Notes under the pieces: model-generated | Seen by the model: the letters and a program-made list of their open reading frames with translations, nothing else | What the model was told of the DNA's origin: nothing | Databases searched by the model: none | Shown: piece after piece, positions 34,878 through 43,461 of the stretch | Layout: each line of letters begins with the position of its first letter | How positions within the stretch are numbered: the first letter of the stretch is position 1 | Made by a program: the position numbers and the translations under genes | Assembly: GCF_000019725.1 (NCBI RefSeq) | Contig: NC_010505.1 | Span: 4,820,001-4,884,000 of the forward strand | DNA length: 64,000 nucleotides | Source of the DNA: Methylobacterium radiotolerans JCM 2831 | GTDB taxonomy: Bacteria > Pseudomonadota > Alphaproteobacteria > Rhizobiales > Beijerinckiaceae | Direction of reading: 5' to 3'

Positions 34878-35405
34878 CTAGCATCCAGAGCATACGCTCT
34901 TCGAAGCGTCCCGGCCGCCCTTCAGGAGCGCTGCCATAGCCGCTTCGCGATTGTACTCCGACATGATCCGCTTCGTGGCGAGCTCTCGGTCGAAACCGGG
35001 GATGTTGTCTTTCCGTGTGGCTGAGGTCTCTCCGACGTCGACACCGTTCGCCATCCGGGACAGGCCGGAATAGATCGGCGGCTTCGTCAGATTCTCCGGA
35101 TGGAGACTCTTCCAGCTCATGCGGTTGCGCATCGAGGAATCGAGCACCGCCAGAGGATTCACGCCGCGCTGGCCGATCTCCGCATCCCTGAGCTTCAGCG
35201 TGCCGGGAATGATGACGGGCGGTGGACCGATATCGGCATCAGCACGCGGCGCGGCGGCGTCCACGAGCGGTCCCGTCGACGCGGCTGCGGCGGGTGTCGC
35301 TGTGAGGGGCGGCAAGGCGCTGTAGGCGGTCGGCATCGGCGGCGCATGCGAGCACGCGCTCGATGTCAGCACCACCACGAGCGTTCCGATACGTCTGAAA
35401 GCCAT
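34878..35405 (-). CDS. Hypothetical lipoprotein
   Basis: A 175-residue predicted outer-membrane or periplasmic lipoprotein. The N-terminus has RR, a hydrophobic core and a lipobox-like end (LTSSAC, Cys near residue 18), then a low-complexity Pro/Ala linker. The mature domain (about 60-175) has no family I know; MRNRMSWKSLHPENLTKPP is a distinctive segment, and the C-terminus ends in a Cys pair (VCSGC). The ATG at 35405 has GAGGGCGG just upstream and puts the lipobox at the right distance; a longer start at 35549 would bury it. It is transcribed toward the exported orphan at 34.1 kb. Confidence 0.65.
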   Translation of the reverse strand: MAFRRIGTLVVVLTSSACSHAPPMPTAYSALPPLTATPAAAASTGPLVDAAAPRADADIGPPPVIIPGTLKLRDAEIGQRGVNPLAVLDSSMRNRMSWKSLHPENLTKPPIYSGLSRMANGVDVGETSATRKDNIPGFDRELATKRIMSEYNREAAMAALLKGGRDASKSVCSGC

Positions 35406-36250
35406 GGCCGCCCTCGCGCTGCGCCCGGCCATTCTAGCCAAGCTCGGGCCCGGCATACCAGTGTTGGCACGCCCGAGTCCAACCCTTATAAACTGCTCAT
35501 GGCAGTACCCATGGTCTGAAATAGCCGAAAGTAGTACGAATTTCGGCAACCGTTCTTGGCGGAACCAGTCTTGAGGTGGGTCGGTTCGCGGCGACGGATT
35601 CTGGCGTAATTTCCCGCTGCGATTGTCATCGTTAAAGTCGTTGTAAAGTAATGCTATGGAAATTTCTCTCGCTTGAATTCTGAAATTGCGAGATCGTGTG
35701 GAAGTAATATCGAGTGACTTCGTTGTACCGAGCAGGCACGCCTGGGAGGCTCCGCGCGGACGATGTCATGCCCTGCCAGAACGGGCTCTCAGATGGTGGG
35801 CCGGTCCAGTTCTGGCCGGATCGGGCGGCTCGCCATCGAAACACATCCGCCCACTGGCCTCGCCGGACACGGGATCAGGACAGTCCGACGGTGCACAGGA
35901 CATGGGCTAGGATACGAGATGCGGTCTGTTGAAACGGACGACGCGCCGCACACAGCGGGAGGACCCGGTCGGCGAGCGCATCATCGGGCGTTGTTCGTCC
36001 TGTCGAGATCTCGGAGCGAGCCGAGCCGTCTCGACCGAGGACCCCGAAGGTTCCTCGCGCGGGCGCATTGGCTGGCTGCCCGCCAGGCGCGAGCGATCGC
36101 CCGGGCGGCCCCTCTTGCGGGCCGGCCTTCACGCGAAAGCGCCGCGATCAGAACGGCCCTGTGCGGAGCGCCGCTGCCCCGTGCGGGAACACCCCGTTCG
36201 GATTCGCGCATCGTCGGTGACGAAGGGCCGGAGCCTGGAAAGGCCGGTTC
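35406..36250. other. Intergenic region, nothing recognised
   Basis: An 845-bp region upstream of the lipoprotein gene and downstream of the acyltransferase. An AT-rich patch at about 35620-35720 contains a 6-bp inverted repeat TCTCGC/GCGAGA with a 15-nt loop. The remainder is GC-rich with overlapping arginine-rich frames on the plus strand that look like chance. Confidence 0.4.
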
Positions 36251-37342
36251 CTAGCGGAGCCTGGGGAGCAGAGCGTCCGGGTCAGCGCAGATGAAGTTCG
36301 GGTTACCCGCGTTGCGCCGCCGCACGAAGTGCCGCTCGATCCAGTGCCAGCTCAGGATCCCGAAGCAGAACGCGATCGGTATCGTCAAAACGATCAACAG
36401 AAGTGGCGTGATCCCTGGAATCTTCTGAATGAGGAGATTCTGCGTCGGCCACGCGTAGAGGTACAGACCATAGCTCGGATCCGTGCGGTCGACCCACTGG
36501 CTCAGGCGATTGGCAGGCGTTGCCAGCGCAAACCAGAAGATCAGGTAGCCGCCGAAGATCGCGAAGGCCGGCTCTGCCAGAGGAGGGACAAACAGGAGGC
36601 CCGTACAGGAAATCAGCGCCAGTAGAGCTCCGCGCCCCGTCAGAGGGATGACGTCCCGCCAGAGGTAGAACGCAGATCCGATGAGGAAGATGAAGGTCAA
36701 CCGGATCGTTGCGCTCGAGCTGCCGAAGATGGGGCTTCCGTGCGGTATGTCTGGCACCGCGTGACGGAAGCCGTAGAGGATGCCGAGCCCGACGATGATC
36801 GCGAGGCAGTAACGCCGTCCGGCGAGCGTCGAGAGGGCGCCGATACCGATCGCGAGCACGTAACAGCGGAACTCGTACGAGATGGTCCACATCGATCCGT
36901 TGAGGTCCGGATGCGGCAGGCCGGCAAACGCGCCTGGGACGACAGGCAGACCGAGAATGAAGAGCTTCGTGACACTTTTGACGGCCGGAATGTCGCTCAG
37001 CGATCCGCCCGACAGGCTTCCAAAGAGCAGTATCGATACAATGAACGCGGCAATGAATCCGGGATAGATGCGCGCGATGCGCCGGGACAGATAACTCTTC
37101 AACGATCGTGAGGACTGGAGGCTCTTCGTGATGAGGTAGCCGCTGATCAGGAAGAAGCCGTCAACGGCCAAGTCTCCCGAGAAGAAGCTGCCGGTGATCC
37201 GTACCAGGAAGTCGCGCGCGCGATCGCCGTCGATCAGTTCCGGCGCGTGTCCGATAATGACCAACAGAGCGAGTGCGATCCGAAGAGAGCCGAAATTATT
37301 CCTGCGGGCGCCTCTCTCAACACGCGGGGCAAGGGTACTCAT
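36251..37342 (-). CDS. Acyltransferase family 3 membrane protein (OafA/ExoZ-like)
   Basis: A 363-residue integral membrane protein that would O-acylate (often acetylate) a polysaccharide. The start of the core, NNFGSLRIALALLVIIGHAPEL, with its conserved Arg and His, is diagnostic of the AT3 family. It is followed by DGFFLISGYLI, RRIARIYPGFIAAF and about ten hydrophobic helices; WTISYEFRCYV matches the usual WSLSxExxFY element. The ATG at 37342 is used; a GTG at 37396 would add 18 residues. It is the rightmost gene that looks part of the EPS locus and is a good candidate for acetyl decoration of the polymer. Confidence 0.9.
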   Translation of the reverse strand: MSTLAPRVERGARRNNFGSLRIALALLVIIGHAPELIDGDRARDFLVRITGSFFSGDLAVDGFFLISGYLITKSLQSSRSLKSYLSRRIARIYPGFIAAFIVSILLFGSLSGGSLSDIPAVKSVTKLFILGLPVVPGAFAGLPHPDLNGSMWTISYEFRCYVLAIGIGALSTLAGRRYCLAIIVGLGILYGFRHAVPDIPHGSPIFGSSSATIRLTFIFLIGSAFYLWRDVIPLTGRGALLALISCTGLLFVPPLAEPAFAIFGGYLIFWFALATPANRLSQWVDRTDPSYGLYLYAWPTQNLLIQKIPGITPLLLIVLTIPIAFCFGILSWHWIERHFVRRRNAGNPNFICADPDALLPRLR

Positions 37343-37833
37343 GAGAGAGGGAGTCCACACTTCGGTCCGCCGGTGTTCGATCGTGTCACGCGGCACAGGG
37401 AACGATCCGATCGTCTCGGCGAATTCGGGCAGCAGGGACGTTCGCCGGATTCCCTACCGCGAACAGTCACCTTTTTGGGCGTTTCCGCGCCTATAGGGCC
37501 ACAATTTGCATTATGTTTGGGCTTTGCGGCCGTCTCGTGTCGGCGACGCGTCCGGCTCGATCCGCTGGACCTTGAGCGGGTTGGCACGGAAGCAGGCTGA
37601 AGCCCCGGATCGACCGGCATCGCCGAGGTTCAGGCAGGGAGTCCTGTCGCTGCACCGGGAGAGTCGGACGGCTCTGCAGAGCGGCTGGGCGTCGGTCTCG
37701 GGCCTTCAAACCTGCAGCGTGAGCGAGCCGCCCAGTTTGATCGTCCTGTTGCCCGCGGCAGCGACAACGCGGCGGATCCCGCGGCGGCTCTGCCCGCAGG
37801 ATCAGGCAAGGACGCGGCGCTGCGCGGCGTCCT
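37343..37833. other. Intergenic region at the right edge of the EPS locus
   Basis: A 491-bp gap between two leftward genes. Around 37490-37520 it is AT-rich (cacaatttgcattatgtttgg), the likeliest promoter location for the acyltransferase gene. No integrase, tRNA or repeat marks the boundary. Short frames are without motifs. Confidence 0.4.
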
Positions 37834-38841
37834 TCACCGCGCCCGGAAAGCCGTGTCGAGCGCCTCCGAGACGCGCGACAGGGCCGCGGCGCGGGCGGCG
37901 GCGTCGGAGCCGATATGCGGATCGCGCTGCACACACGGGTCGGCATAGGTGAACGGCGCGGCGTTCGCGCCCTCGACGAGGGCACCGTCCGCCGCCTCGC
38001 GGATCGCGCAGGCGCGGACGGTCTGCGCGCCCCTGGCGACCACGGGCTGGCTCGGCCCGGTCGGGTTGTCGAAGACGTGCTGCGCCCCGGGATAGACGGT
38101 GAGGTCGACATCGGCGCCGGCCGCCTTCAGACGCTCCGCGTAGGCCGCGCAGGTCGCGGCGGGATTGTAGTCGTCGCCGCTGCCCCCGAACATCCGGATC
38201 GGCCGGTCCACGACGGCGGTGTCGTCCCGGAACCGGATCGAGCAGTCCGGATAGACCGGTAGGTAGAGGGCGGGGGTGACGCCGGAGCGGTTCCAGGCCG
38301 CGTCGAAGCGCTTGAGGCTCGCGTAGAGCGCGGCCTGCCCGCCGCGCGAGAAGCCCATCACGGCGATCCGCGCCGGGTCGACCCGCGGATGCCGGGCCAG
38401 CACGCCCAGCGCCCGGTAGATGTCGAGGATGAGGTTCGTGCGCGCCAGGAGGCTCTGGTCGGTGTTGACGCTGGTCAGGCCGCGCCCGGTGAACCCGTCG
38501 ATGGCGAAGGTCGAGATCCCGCGCGCCGCCAGCGCCCGCTGCCAGAACTCGATGTTCCCGCCCAGGCCCCCGGAGCCGTGCATCAGGATCACGGTCGGCA
38601 GGCGCTCCGTCCCCGCCTTGGCGACGCGCAGGAGCCCCGCGACCGTGACCGGCTTCGCCCCCTCGGACGTGCCGGTGAGGAACTGCCGGTCGGTCAACGT
38701 CAGGCTCTCGAAAGGGTGAATCTCCACGCGGGTGGCGTAGCTGCCGAGATCGGCGACGCCGTCCGGCGCGGGCCCGGCGGAGACCGCCCGCGGGATGCCG
38801 GCCAGCAGGCAGGCCGCCAGGAACAGGATCGGTCGTTGCAT
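37834..38841 (-). CDS. Exported dienelactone-hydrolase-like alpha/beta hydrolase
   Basis: A 335-residue alpha/beta hydrolase with a Sec signal peptide (FLAACLLAGIPRAVSA). The oxyanion region is VILMHGSGGLGG and the nucleophile elbow is VMGFSRGGQ (Ser165). A likely catalytic Asp lies in GSGDDYNPA and His in GAQHVFDNP. Dienelactone hydrolase and S-formylglutathione-type families use this arrangement; the periplasmic location suggests an esterase rather than a ring-cleavage-pathway enzyme. Two cysteine-containing segments (PDCSIRF, ATCAAYAERL) may form a disulphide. It stands alone, 115 bp from allophanate hydrolase on the same strand. Substrate unknown. Confidence 0.85.
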   Translation of the reverse strand: MQRPILFLAACLLAGIPRAVSAGPAPDGVADLGSYATRVEIHPFESLTLTDRQFLTGTSEGAKPVTVAGLLRVAKAGTERLPTVILMHGSGGLGGNIEFWQRALAARGISTFAIDGFTGRGLTSVNTDQSLLARTNLILDIYRALGVLARHPRVDPARIAVMGFSRGGQAALYASLKRFDAAWNRSGVTPALYLPVYPDCSIRFRDDTAVVDRPIRMFGGSGDDYNPAATCAAYAERLKAAGADVDLTVYPGAQHVFDNPTGPSQPVVARGAQTVRACAIREAADGALVEGANAAPFTYADPCVQRDPHIGSDAAARAAALSRVSEALDTAFRAR

Positions 38842-38956
38842 CGGAGCCCTCCGCCACCGGGCGGCAGCCTAGCAGCGGCGCGGGCGCCCTGTCCCCGCGT
38901 GACGGGCCGGAGCCGGTTTCCCTTCGGCGGCCGATGTCAGTCCCGGGCCCGGGAGG

Positions 38957-40762
38957 CTACGCGGCCGCGCGGTCGGCCAGGTAGGCGCGCCAGCCGCCGA
39001 AGCGCGTGATCTCGGCCGCCCCGTCGAGGCCGGCCGGCTCGACCAGGAAGCCCTTGGGCGCCGTACCGTCGGCGAGCCGCAGGGTGCCGATCCCGAGCGG
39101 CGCCGGGATGGCGGCGACGAAGCGTCCGAACGCGGCGGGCGGCAGGGCCCACACCTCGGTCTCGATGGCGGCGCCTTCGCCGGCCGCCACCCGAAGCAGG
39201 CCCGGGCGCTGCGGGGGGCCGCCCGGCAGGGCGTAGAGGCGATAGTCCCGCGCGGTCGGCACCGCCCGCAGGAAGCGCGCGCCGCACCCGGCGAGCTCGC
39301 GGTTCAGCGGCAGCCCCGAGAGATGCGCCCCGACGACCGCCAGCTCGATCGCGTCCGGTCCGGCCGCGGCCGGTCCCGGCTCCGCCGTCGGCACCGGGAT
39401 CGTGCCCGCGCCGATCCGCGGCGCGGACGCCGCGTGCAGGCGCGCGCCCAGGGCGGCGAGCAGCCCGTCCGAGCCGCGCGGCGCCAGCAGGGTGATCCCG
39501 GCGGGGAAGCCGTCGGCGCGGGGCCGCCCCGGCACCGCCAGGGCGCACCAGTCCAGCAGGTTGACGAAGTTGGTGTAGGTGCCGAGCTCGCTGTTCGGCC
39601 CGATCGGGTCGGCCGCCAGGGCCGCGCAGGTCTGCGGGCGCGGGTAGGTCGGCACGGCGAGGACGTCGATCCGGTCCCAGACCGCGTCCGCCTCCCGGCG
39701 CAGCGCCGCGAGGCGGTAGAGGCCCGCGAAGGCGTCCGCGGCGCTGTGGCGCTCGGCGGCGGCGATGACCGTCCGCGTCGTCGGATGCAGGATCTCGGGG
39801 CGCGTCTCCATCACCGCACGGATCGCCGCGTAGCGCTCGGCGACCCACGGGCCGTCGTAGAGCAGGGCCGCGACGGCGAACATCGGCGCGAGATCCACCG
39901 GCGCCGCCGCCCCGGCGAGAGTTTCGAGATCGGCGACCGTCGCCGCGAAGGCCGCCTCCGAGAGCCCGTCGCCGCCGAAGCGGAGGCTCGCCGCGTCCGG
40001 GAGCCCGAGGCGCAGGCCCGGCGGCAGGCCGGCGGGGGCGGCCGGCACCGGCAGGGCCCGCGACCAGGGATCGGCCCCGTCCGGACCCAGCATGACCCGG
40101 AAGGCCGCGTCGGCGTCCGCGACGGTGCCGGCGAAGACCGAGAGCGTGTCGAGGGTCCGGCAGGCCGGCAGCATCCCGCGGCTGGAGATCGCCCCGAGGG
40201 AGGGCTTCAGCCCGACGACGTTGTTGAGCGCCGCCGGCACCCGGCCCGACCCCGCCGTATCGGTGCCGAGCGCGAAGGCGACGATCCCGTGGGCCACCGC
40301 CACGGCGGAGCCGCTGCTGGACCCGCCGGGCACGTAGGCCGGATCGATCGCGTTGCGCGGGGCCGGGTAGGGGGTGCGCAGGCCGACCAGCCCGGTGGCG
40401 AACTGGTCGAGGTTGGTCTTGCCGATCAGGATCGCGCCCGCCGCGCGGAGCCGTGCCACCGCGGGTGCGGTCTCGGCGGGGGTGTGGGCGAAGTCCGGGC
40501 AGGCGGCGGTGGTCGGCAGGCCGGCGACGTCGATGTTGTCCTTCACGGCGAAGGGCACGCCCCAGAGCGGCATCGTAGCGGGGTCGAAGGGCGGGAGCGC
40601 CGCCGCGGCGTCCCGGGCGTCCGCCTCCGGGACGAGCGCGAGGAAGATGCCGGGATCGTCCACCGCGGCGAGCCGCCGGTAGGCCTCGGCCACGACGGCG
40701 CGCGGGTCGAGGCCGTCGGCGTAGGCCGCGTGCAGGAGCGGGATCGTCGGGAAGGGGGGCAC
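38957..40762 (-). CDS. atzF: Allophanate hydrolase
   Basis: A 601-residue AtzF-type enzyme converting allophanate to ammonia and CO2 in the cytoplasm. Residues 1-440 are an amidase-signature domain with the Lys-cisSer-Ser triad: FAVKDN (Lys74), GGSSSGS (Ser148-150 cluster) and GTDTAGS (Ser172). Residues about 470-600 match the C-terminal allophanate hydrolase domain (VVGAHLSGLPLNREL, LRAVPTARDYRLYALPG, GFLVEPAGL), which separates AtzF from generic amidases. The GTG start at 40762 has GAGGAG upstream. It follows the importer and PuuE-like gene by 149 bp. Urea carboxylase is absent from the window, so the allophanate source is unclear. Confidence 0.92.
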   Translation of the reverse strand: MPPFPTIPLLHAAYADGLDPRAVVAEAYRRLAAVDDPGIFLALVPEADARDAAAALPPFDPATMPLWGVPFAVKDNIDVAGLPTTAACPDFAHTPAETAPAVARLRAAGAILIGKTNLDQFATGLVGLRTPYPAPRNAIDPAYVPGGSSSGSAVAVAHGIVAFALGTDTAGSGRVPAALNNVVGLKPSLGAISSRGMLPACRTLDTLSVFAGTVADADAAFRVMLGPDGADPWSRALPVPAAPAGLPPGLRLGLPDAASLRFGGDGLSEAAFAATVADLETLAGAAAPVDLAPMFAVAALLYDGPWVAERYAAIRAVMETRPEILHPTTRTVIAAAERHSAADAFAGLYRLAALRREADAVWDRIDVLAVPTYPRPQTCAALAADPIGPNSELGTYTNFVNLLDWCALAVPGRPRADGFPAGITLLAPRGSDGLLAALGARLHAASAPRIGAGTIPVPTAEPGPAAAGPDAIELAVVGAHLSGLPLNRELAGCGARFLRAVPTARDYRLYALPGGPPQRPGLLRVAAGEGAAIETEVWALPPAAFGRFVAAIPAPLGIGTLRLADGTAPKGFLVEPAGLDGAAEITRFGGWRAYLADRAAA

Positions 40763-40911
40763 GGCGGCTCCTCGTTCTCAGGTCGGCAGACAAGTTCGCG
40801 CGCGAGGGGATTCGGCGCGCGGGGGGCTAGGCCCTGCCCGCGCCCGCATCTCGAGGTGCAGCGGTGGATCGCACGGTCGTCCTCCCCCGCGGCCCGATGC
40901 GCCCGGACGGC

Positions 40912-41826
40912 TCAGGATGCGTCGCCGGTGGCGCGGTACCAGTCGAGGATCTCGACCCCCTGCATGAACACCGCGTCGTCGCGGGCCAGGATGGCGTCGA
41001 GCAGCCGCTCCAGCAGGTGGATCCGGTGCGGGACGCCGGTGATGTAGGGGTGGATCGCGAAGCCCATCACCTTGGCGCCGCCGAGGGGGCCGGAGCCGGC
41101 AGCCTCGGCGGCGAGCCGGTCGAGATGGGCGAGCGCCCGCTCCACGAACTCGTCGGCCCGGTGGTGCTGGATGGCCAGCAGCGGGATGTCGTTGAGCTCG
41201 ACCGAGTAGGGGAGGGCGACGAGGTCGCCCGTGCGCGTCGCCACCCGGCAGGGGCGATCGTCGACCACGAAGTCGCCGACGTACTCGAGCCCGGCCGCGC
41301 GCAGGTGGTCGGGCGTGTCGAGGGTCTCGGTGAGGCCCGGCCCCAGCCAGCCGCGCGGCGGGCGCCCCGTGGTTCCGGTGATCGCTGCGACGGTGCGGGC
41401 GATCATCTCCGGCTGGTCCGCGACCCTGTGGGTCGGGACCTGGTGGAAGCCGTGGGCCATGAACTCCCAGCCGGCCGCGTGGGCGGCCTCGGCGATGCGC
41501 GGATAGGCCGTGCAGACCGAGCCGTTGATCGACAGGGTCGGGCGGATGCCCCGGCTCTCGAACGCCTCGAGGAACCGCCAGAAGCCGACCCGCATGCCGT
41601 ACTCGTGCCACGCCCAGTTCGGGATGTCCGGCAGCAGGCTGGCCCCGGTCGGCGGCGCCAGGATCTGGCGCGGCATCGGGTGGTCGATCAGCCAGTGCTC
41701 GACGTTGACCACCGGCCAGACGGCGACGTGCCGGCCCCCGGGCAGCGTCAGGCGCGGCCGGTCCACGGCGGCGCGGTAGGCGAGGCGGTTCTCGGGCCGG
41801 CGGGGATCGTCAGGGGCGGTGTCCAT
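40912..41826 (-). CDS. Polysaccharide-deacetylase-fold amidase (PuuE-like)
   Basis: A 304-residue NodB-fold hydrolase. It starts with RPRLTLPGGRHVAVWPVVNV and contains IRPTLSINGSVC, WEFMAHGFHQVP and a C-terminal GFAIHPYITGVPHRI. The fold and length match the cofactor-independent allantoinase PuuE and related ureidohydrolases more than peptidoglycan deacetylases. Its ATG overlaps the stop of the ATPase gene by 1 bp (TGATG), so it belongs to the importer operon. Given that context and AtzF downstream, an amidohydrolase acting on an imported nitrogen compound is more likely than a polysaccharide enzyme. The exact substrate (ureide, barbiturate or related) is inference. Confidence 0.8.
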   Translation of the reverse strand: MDTAPDDPRRPENRLAYRAAVDRPRLTLPGGRHVAVWPVVNVEHWLIDHPMPRQILAPPTGASLLPDIPNWAWHEYGMRVGFWRFLEAFESRGIRPTLSINGSVCTAYPRIAEAAHAAGWEFMAHGFHQVPTHRVADQPEMIARTVAAITGTTGRPPRGWLGPGLTETLDTPDHLRAAGLEYVGDFVVDDRPCRVATRTGDLVALPYSVELNDIPLLAIQHHRADEFVERALAHLDRLAAEAAGSGPLGGAKVMGFAIHPYITGVPHRIHLLERLLDAILARDDAVFMQGVEILDWYRATGDAS

Positions 41827-42608
41827 CAGGCAGCGGCCCGCGGGGCGTGGTGGCTGTGGAGCTGGGCCGCGAGCATCCGGCGCAGGTCGTTGAAGGCCGG
41901 GCTCGACACGTCGCGCCGCCGCGGCAGCTCGACCGGATGGATCGCCTCGATCCGGCCGGGGCCGGGCGACATCATCACGATGCGGTCGGCCAGGAAGATC
42001 GCCTCCTCGATGGCGTGGGTGACGAACAGGATCGTCAGCCCCGTCCGCGACCACAGGTCGAGCAGCTCGTCCTGCAGCCGCTCGCGAGTCATGGCGTCGA
42101 GGGCCCCGAAGGGCTCGTCCATCAGCACGACCTCGGCCTCGTTGGCGAGCACCCGCGCGATGGCGACGCGCTGCTTCATGCCGCCCGAGAGCTGGTGCGG
42201 GTAGGCGTCGGCGAAGGCCTGGAGGCCGACCAGGGCGATGTAGCGCTCGGCGGTGTCGCGCACCTCGGCGGCGGGCCGCCCGCGCGCCTTCGGGCCGAAG
42301 CCGATGTTGTCGCGCACGGTGAGCCACGGGAACAGGCCGTAATCCTGGAAGACCATCCCGCGGCTCGGCCCCGGCCCCGCGATCGGCTTGCCCCACATCA
42401 GGGCTTGCCCGGAACTCGGGGCCTCGAAGCCGGCGGCGACCCGCAGCAGCGTCGACTTCCCGCAGCCCGAGGCGCCGAGCAGGCAGACGAACTCGCCGCG
42501 GGACACCGTGAGGTTCGCCTCGCGCAGGGCCTCGGTCCGGCGGCCGCCCGCCGCGTAGGTCTTGGAGACCGCGCGCATGTCGAGGATCGGGATCGTGGGG
42601 TCAGCCAT
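41826..42608 (-). CDS. ABC importer ATPase (nitrate/sulfonate/taurine class)
   Basis: A 260-residue ATP-binding subunit. Walker A is GASGCGKSTLL, the signature is LSGGMKQRVAIARVL, Walker B is VVLMDEPFGALD and the switch His is in FVTHAIEEA. The DEPFGALD form and Q-loop context (MVFQDYGLFPWLTV) are typical of SsuB/TauB-type importers. Its start lies inside the 3' end of the permease gene (8-bp overlap) and its stop overlaps the PuuE-like start. It energises the importer formed with the permease at 42.6-43.5 kb. Confidence 0.93.
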   Translation of the reverse strand: MADPTIPILDMRAVSKTYAAGGRRTEALREANLTVSRGEFVCLLGASGCGKSTLLRVAAGFEAPSSGQALMWGKPIAGPGPSRGMVFQDYGLFPWLTVRDNIGFGPKARGRPAAEVRDTAERYIALVGLQAFADAYPHQLSGGMKQRVAIARVLANEAEVVLMDEPFGALDAMTRERLQDELLDLWSRTGLTILFVTHAIEEAIFLADRIVMMSPGPGRIEAIHPVELPRRRDVSSPAFNDLRRMLAAQLHSHHAPRAAA

Positions 42609-43461
42609 GGTTGGGGCTCCAGGCGAGCAGCCGGCGGCTCAGCTGCATGACCAGCCAGTCGGAGACGAAGCCCGCGACCCCGATCACCGCCATGCCGCAG
42701 ATCACGATCTCGGTGCGCGAGAGCTGGCGCGCCTCCATGATGATCGCGCCGAGGCCGGTCTGGACCCCGGTCATCTCGCCGACCACGATCACCACCCAGG
42801 CGAAGCCGAGGCCGAGCCGCAGGCCGGTGAAGATCGACGGCAGCGCCGCCGGCAACACGACCCGGACGAACTGCGCCGGGCCGGTACAGCCCAGCATCGC
42901 GGCAGCCTCGAACAGGCGCGGCTCCACCGAGCGGACCCCGAACACGGTGTTGACCAGGATCGGGTAGAACGCCCCGAGGAACACGAGGAAGAAGGCCGAG
43001 CGCGGCCCGAGGCCGAATAGGATCATGGCCAGCGGCAGCCACGCGGTGACCGGAACGGGGCGCAGGACCTGCAGCGCGGGGTCGAGGAGCGCCCGGATCA
43101 GCGGAACGCGGCCGATCAGCAGGCCGAGCGGCAGGGCGGCGGCCGCCGCCAGCGCGAAGCCGCCGTAGACCCGGCTCAGCGACGCCGCGAGATGGGTCCA
43201 GAGCGTGCCGCTGAACGCGTCGTCGTTGACGCCGCCGACGGCGAGGTCCCGCATCTCCGCCCAGACCTCCGCGGGCGGCGGGATCAGGCTGTAGGGCCGG
43301 CCCGCGGTGGTGACCTGCCAGACCGCGACGAGTGCGGCCGGCACCACGCAGGCCAGAGCCAGCCGGCGCAGGTGGGCGAGCCCGAGCCCGGATCCAGCCC
43401 GGCGGGCGGGAGCCGGCGTCACCGTCGCCGGCAGGGCGCCGGCCTCGATCCCGGTGCTCAC
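42601..43461 (-). CDS. ABC importer permease (SsuC/TauC-like)
   Basis: A 286-residue inner-membrane permease with about six helices. The coupling-helix region EAAAMLGCTGPAQFVRVVLPAALPSIFTGL corresponds to the EAA motif of importers (EAA...G.........LP). The N-terminal cytoplasmic extension of about 30 residues is Pro/Ala-rich. The GTG start at 43461 overlaps the stop of the binding-protein gene by 4 bp (GTGA), which fixes it. The segment VVIVVGEMTGVQTGLGAIIM after the coupling helix is typical of the nitrate/sulfonate class. Confidence 0.92.
   Translation of the reverse strand: MSTGIEAGALPATVTPAPARRAGSGLGLAHLRRLALACVVPAALVAVWQVTTAGRPYSLIPPPAEVWAEMRDLAVGGVNDDAFSGTLWTHLAASLSRVYGGFALAAAAALPLGLLIGRVPLIRALLDPALQVLRPVPVTAWLPLAMILFGLGPRSAFFLVFLGAFYPILVNTVFGVRSVEPRLFEAAAMLGCTGPAQFVRVVLPAALPSIFTGLRLGLGFAWVVIVVGEMTGVQTGLGAIIMEARQLSRTEIVICGMAVIGVAGFVSDWLVMQLSRRLLAWSPNHG

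Noticed and set aside
35763..36254. 163-codon rightward open frame between the lipoprotein and acyltransferase genes
   Set aside because: Arg-rich, no motifs, no ribosome site, and overlaps other equally open frames.
40912..41826. Peptidoglycan or EPS deacetylase role for the NodB-fold protein
   Set aside because: No signal peptide and translational overlap with a nitrogen-compound importer favour a cytoplasmic amidase; not excluded outright.
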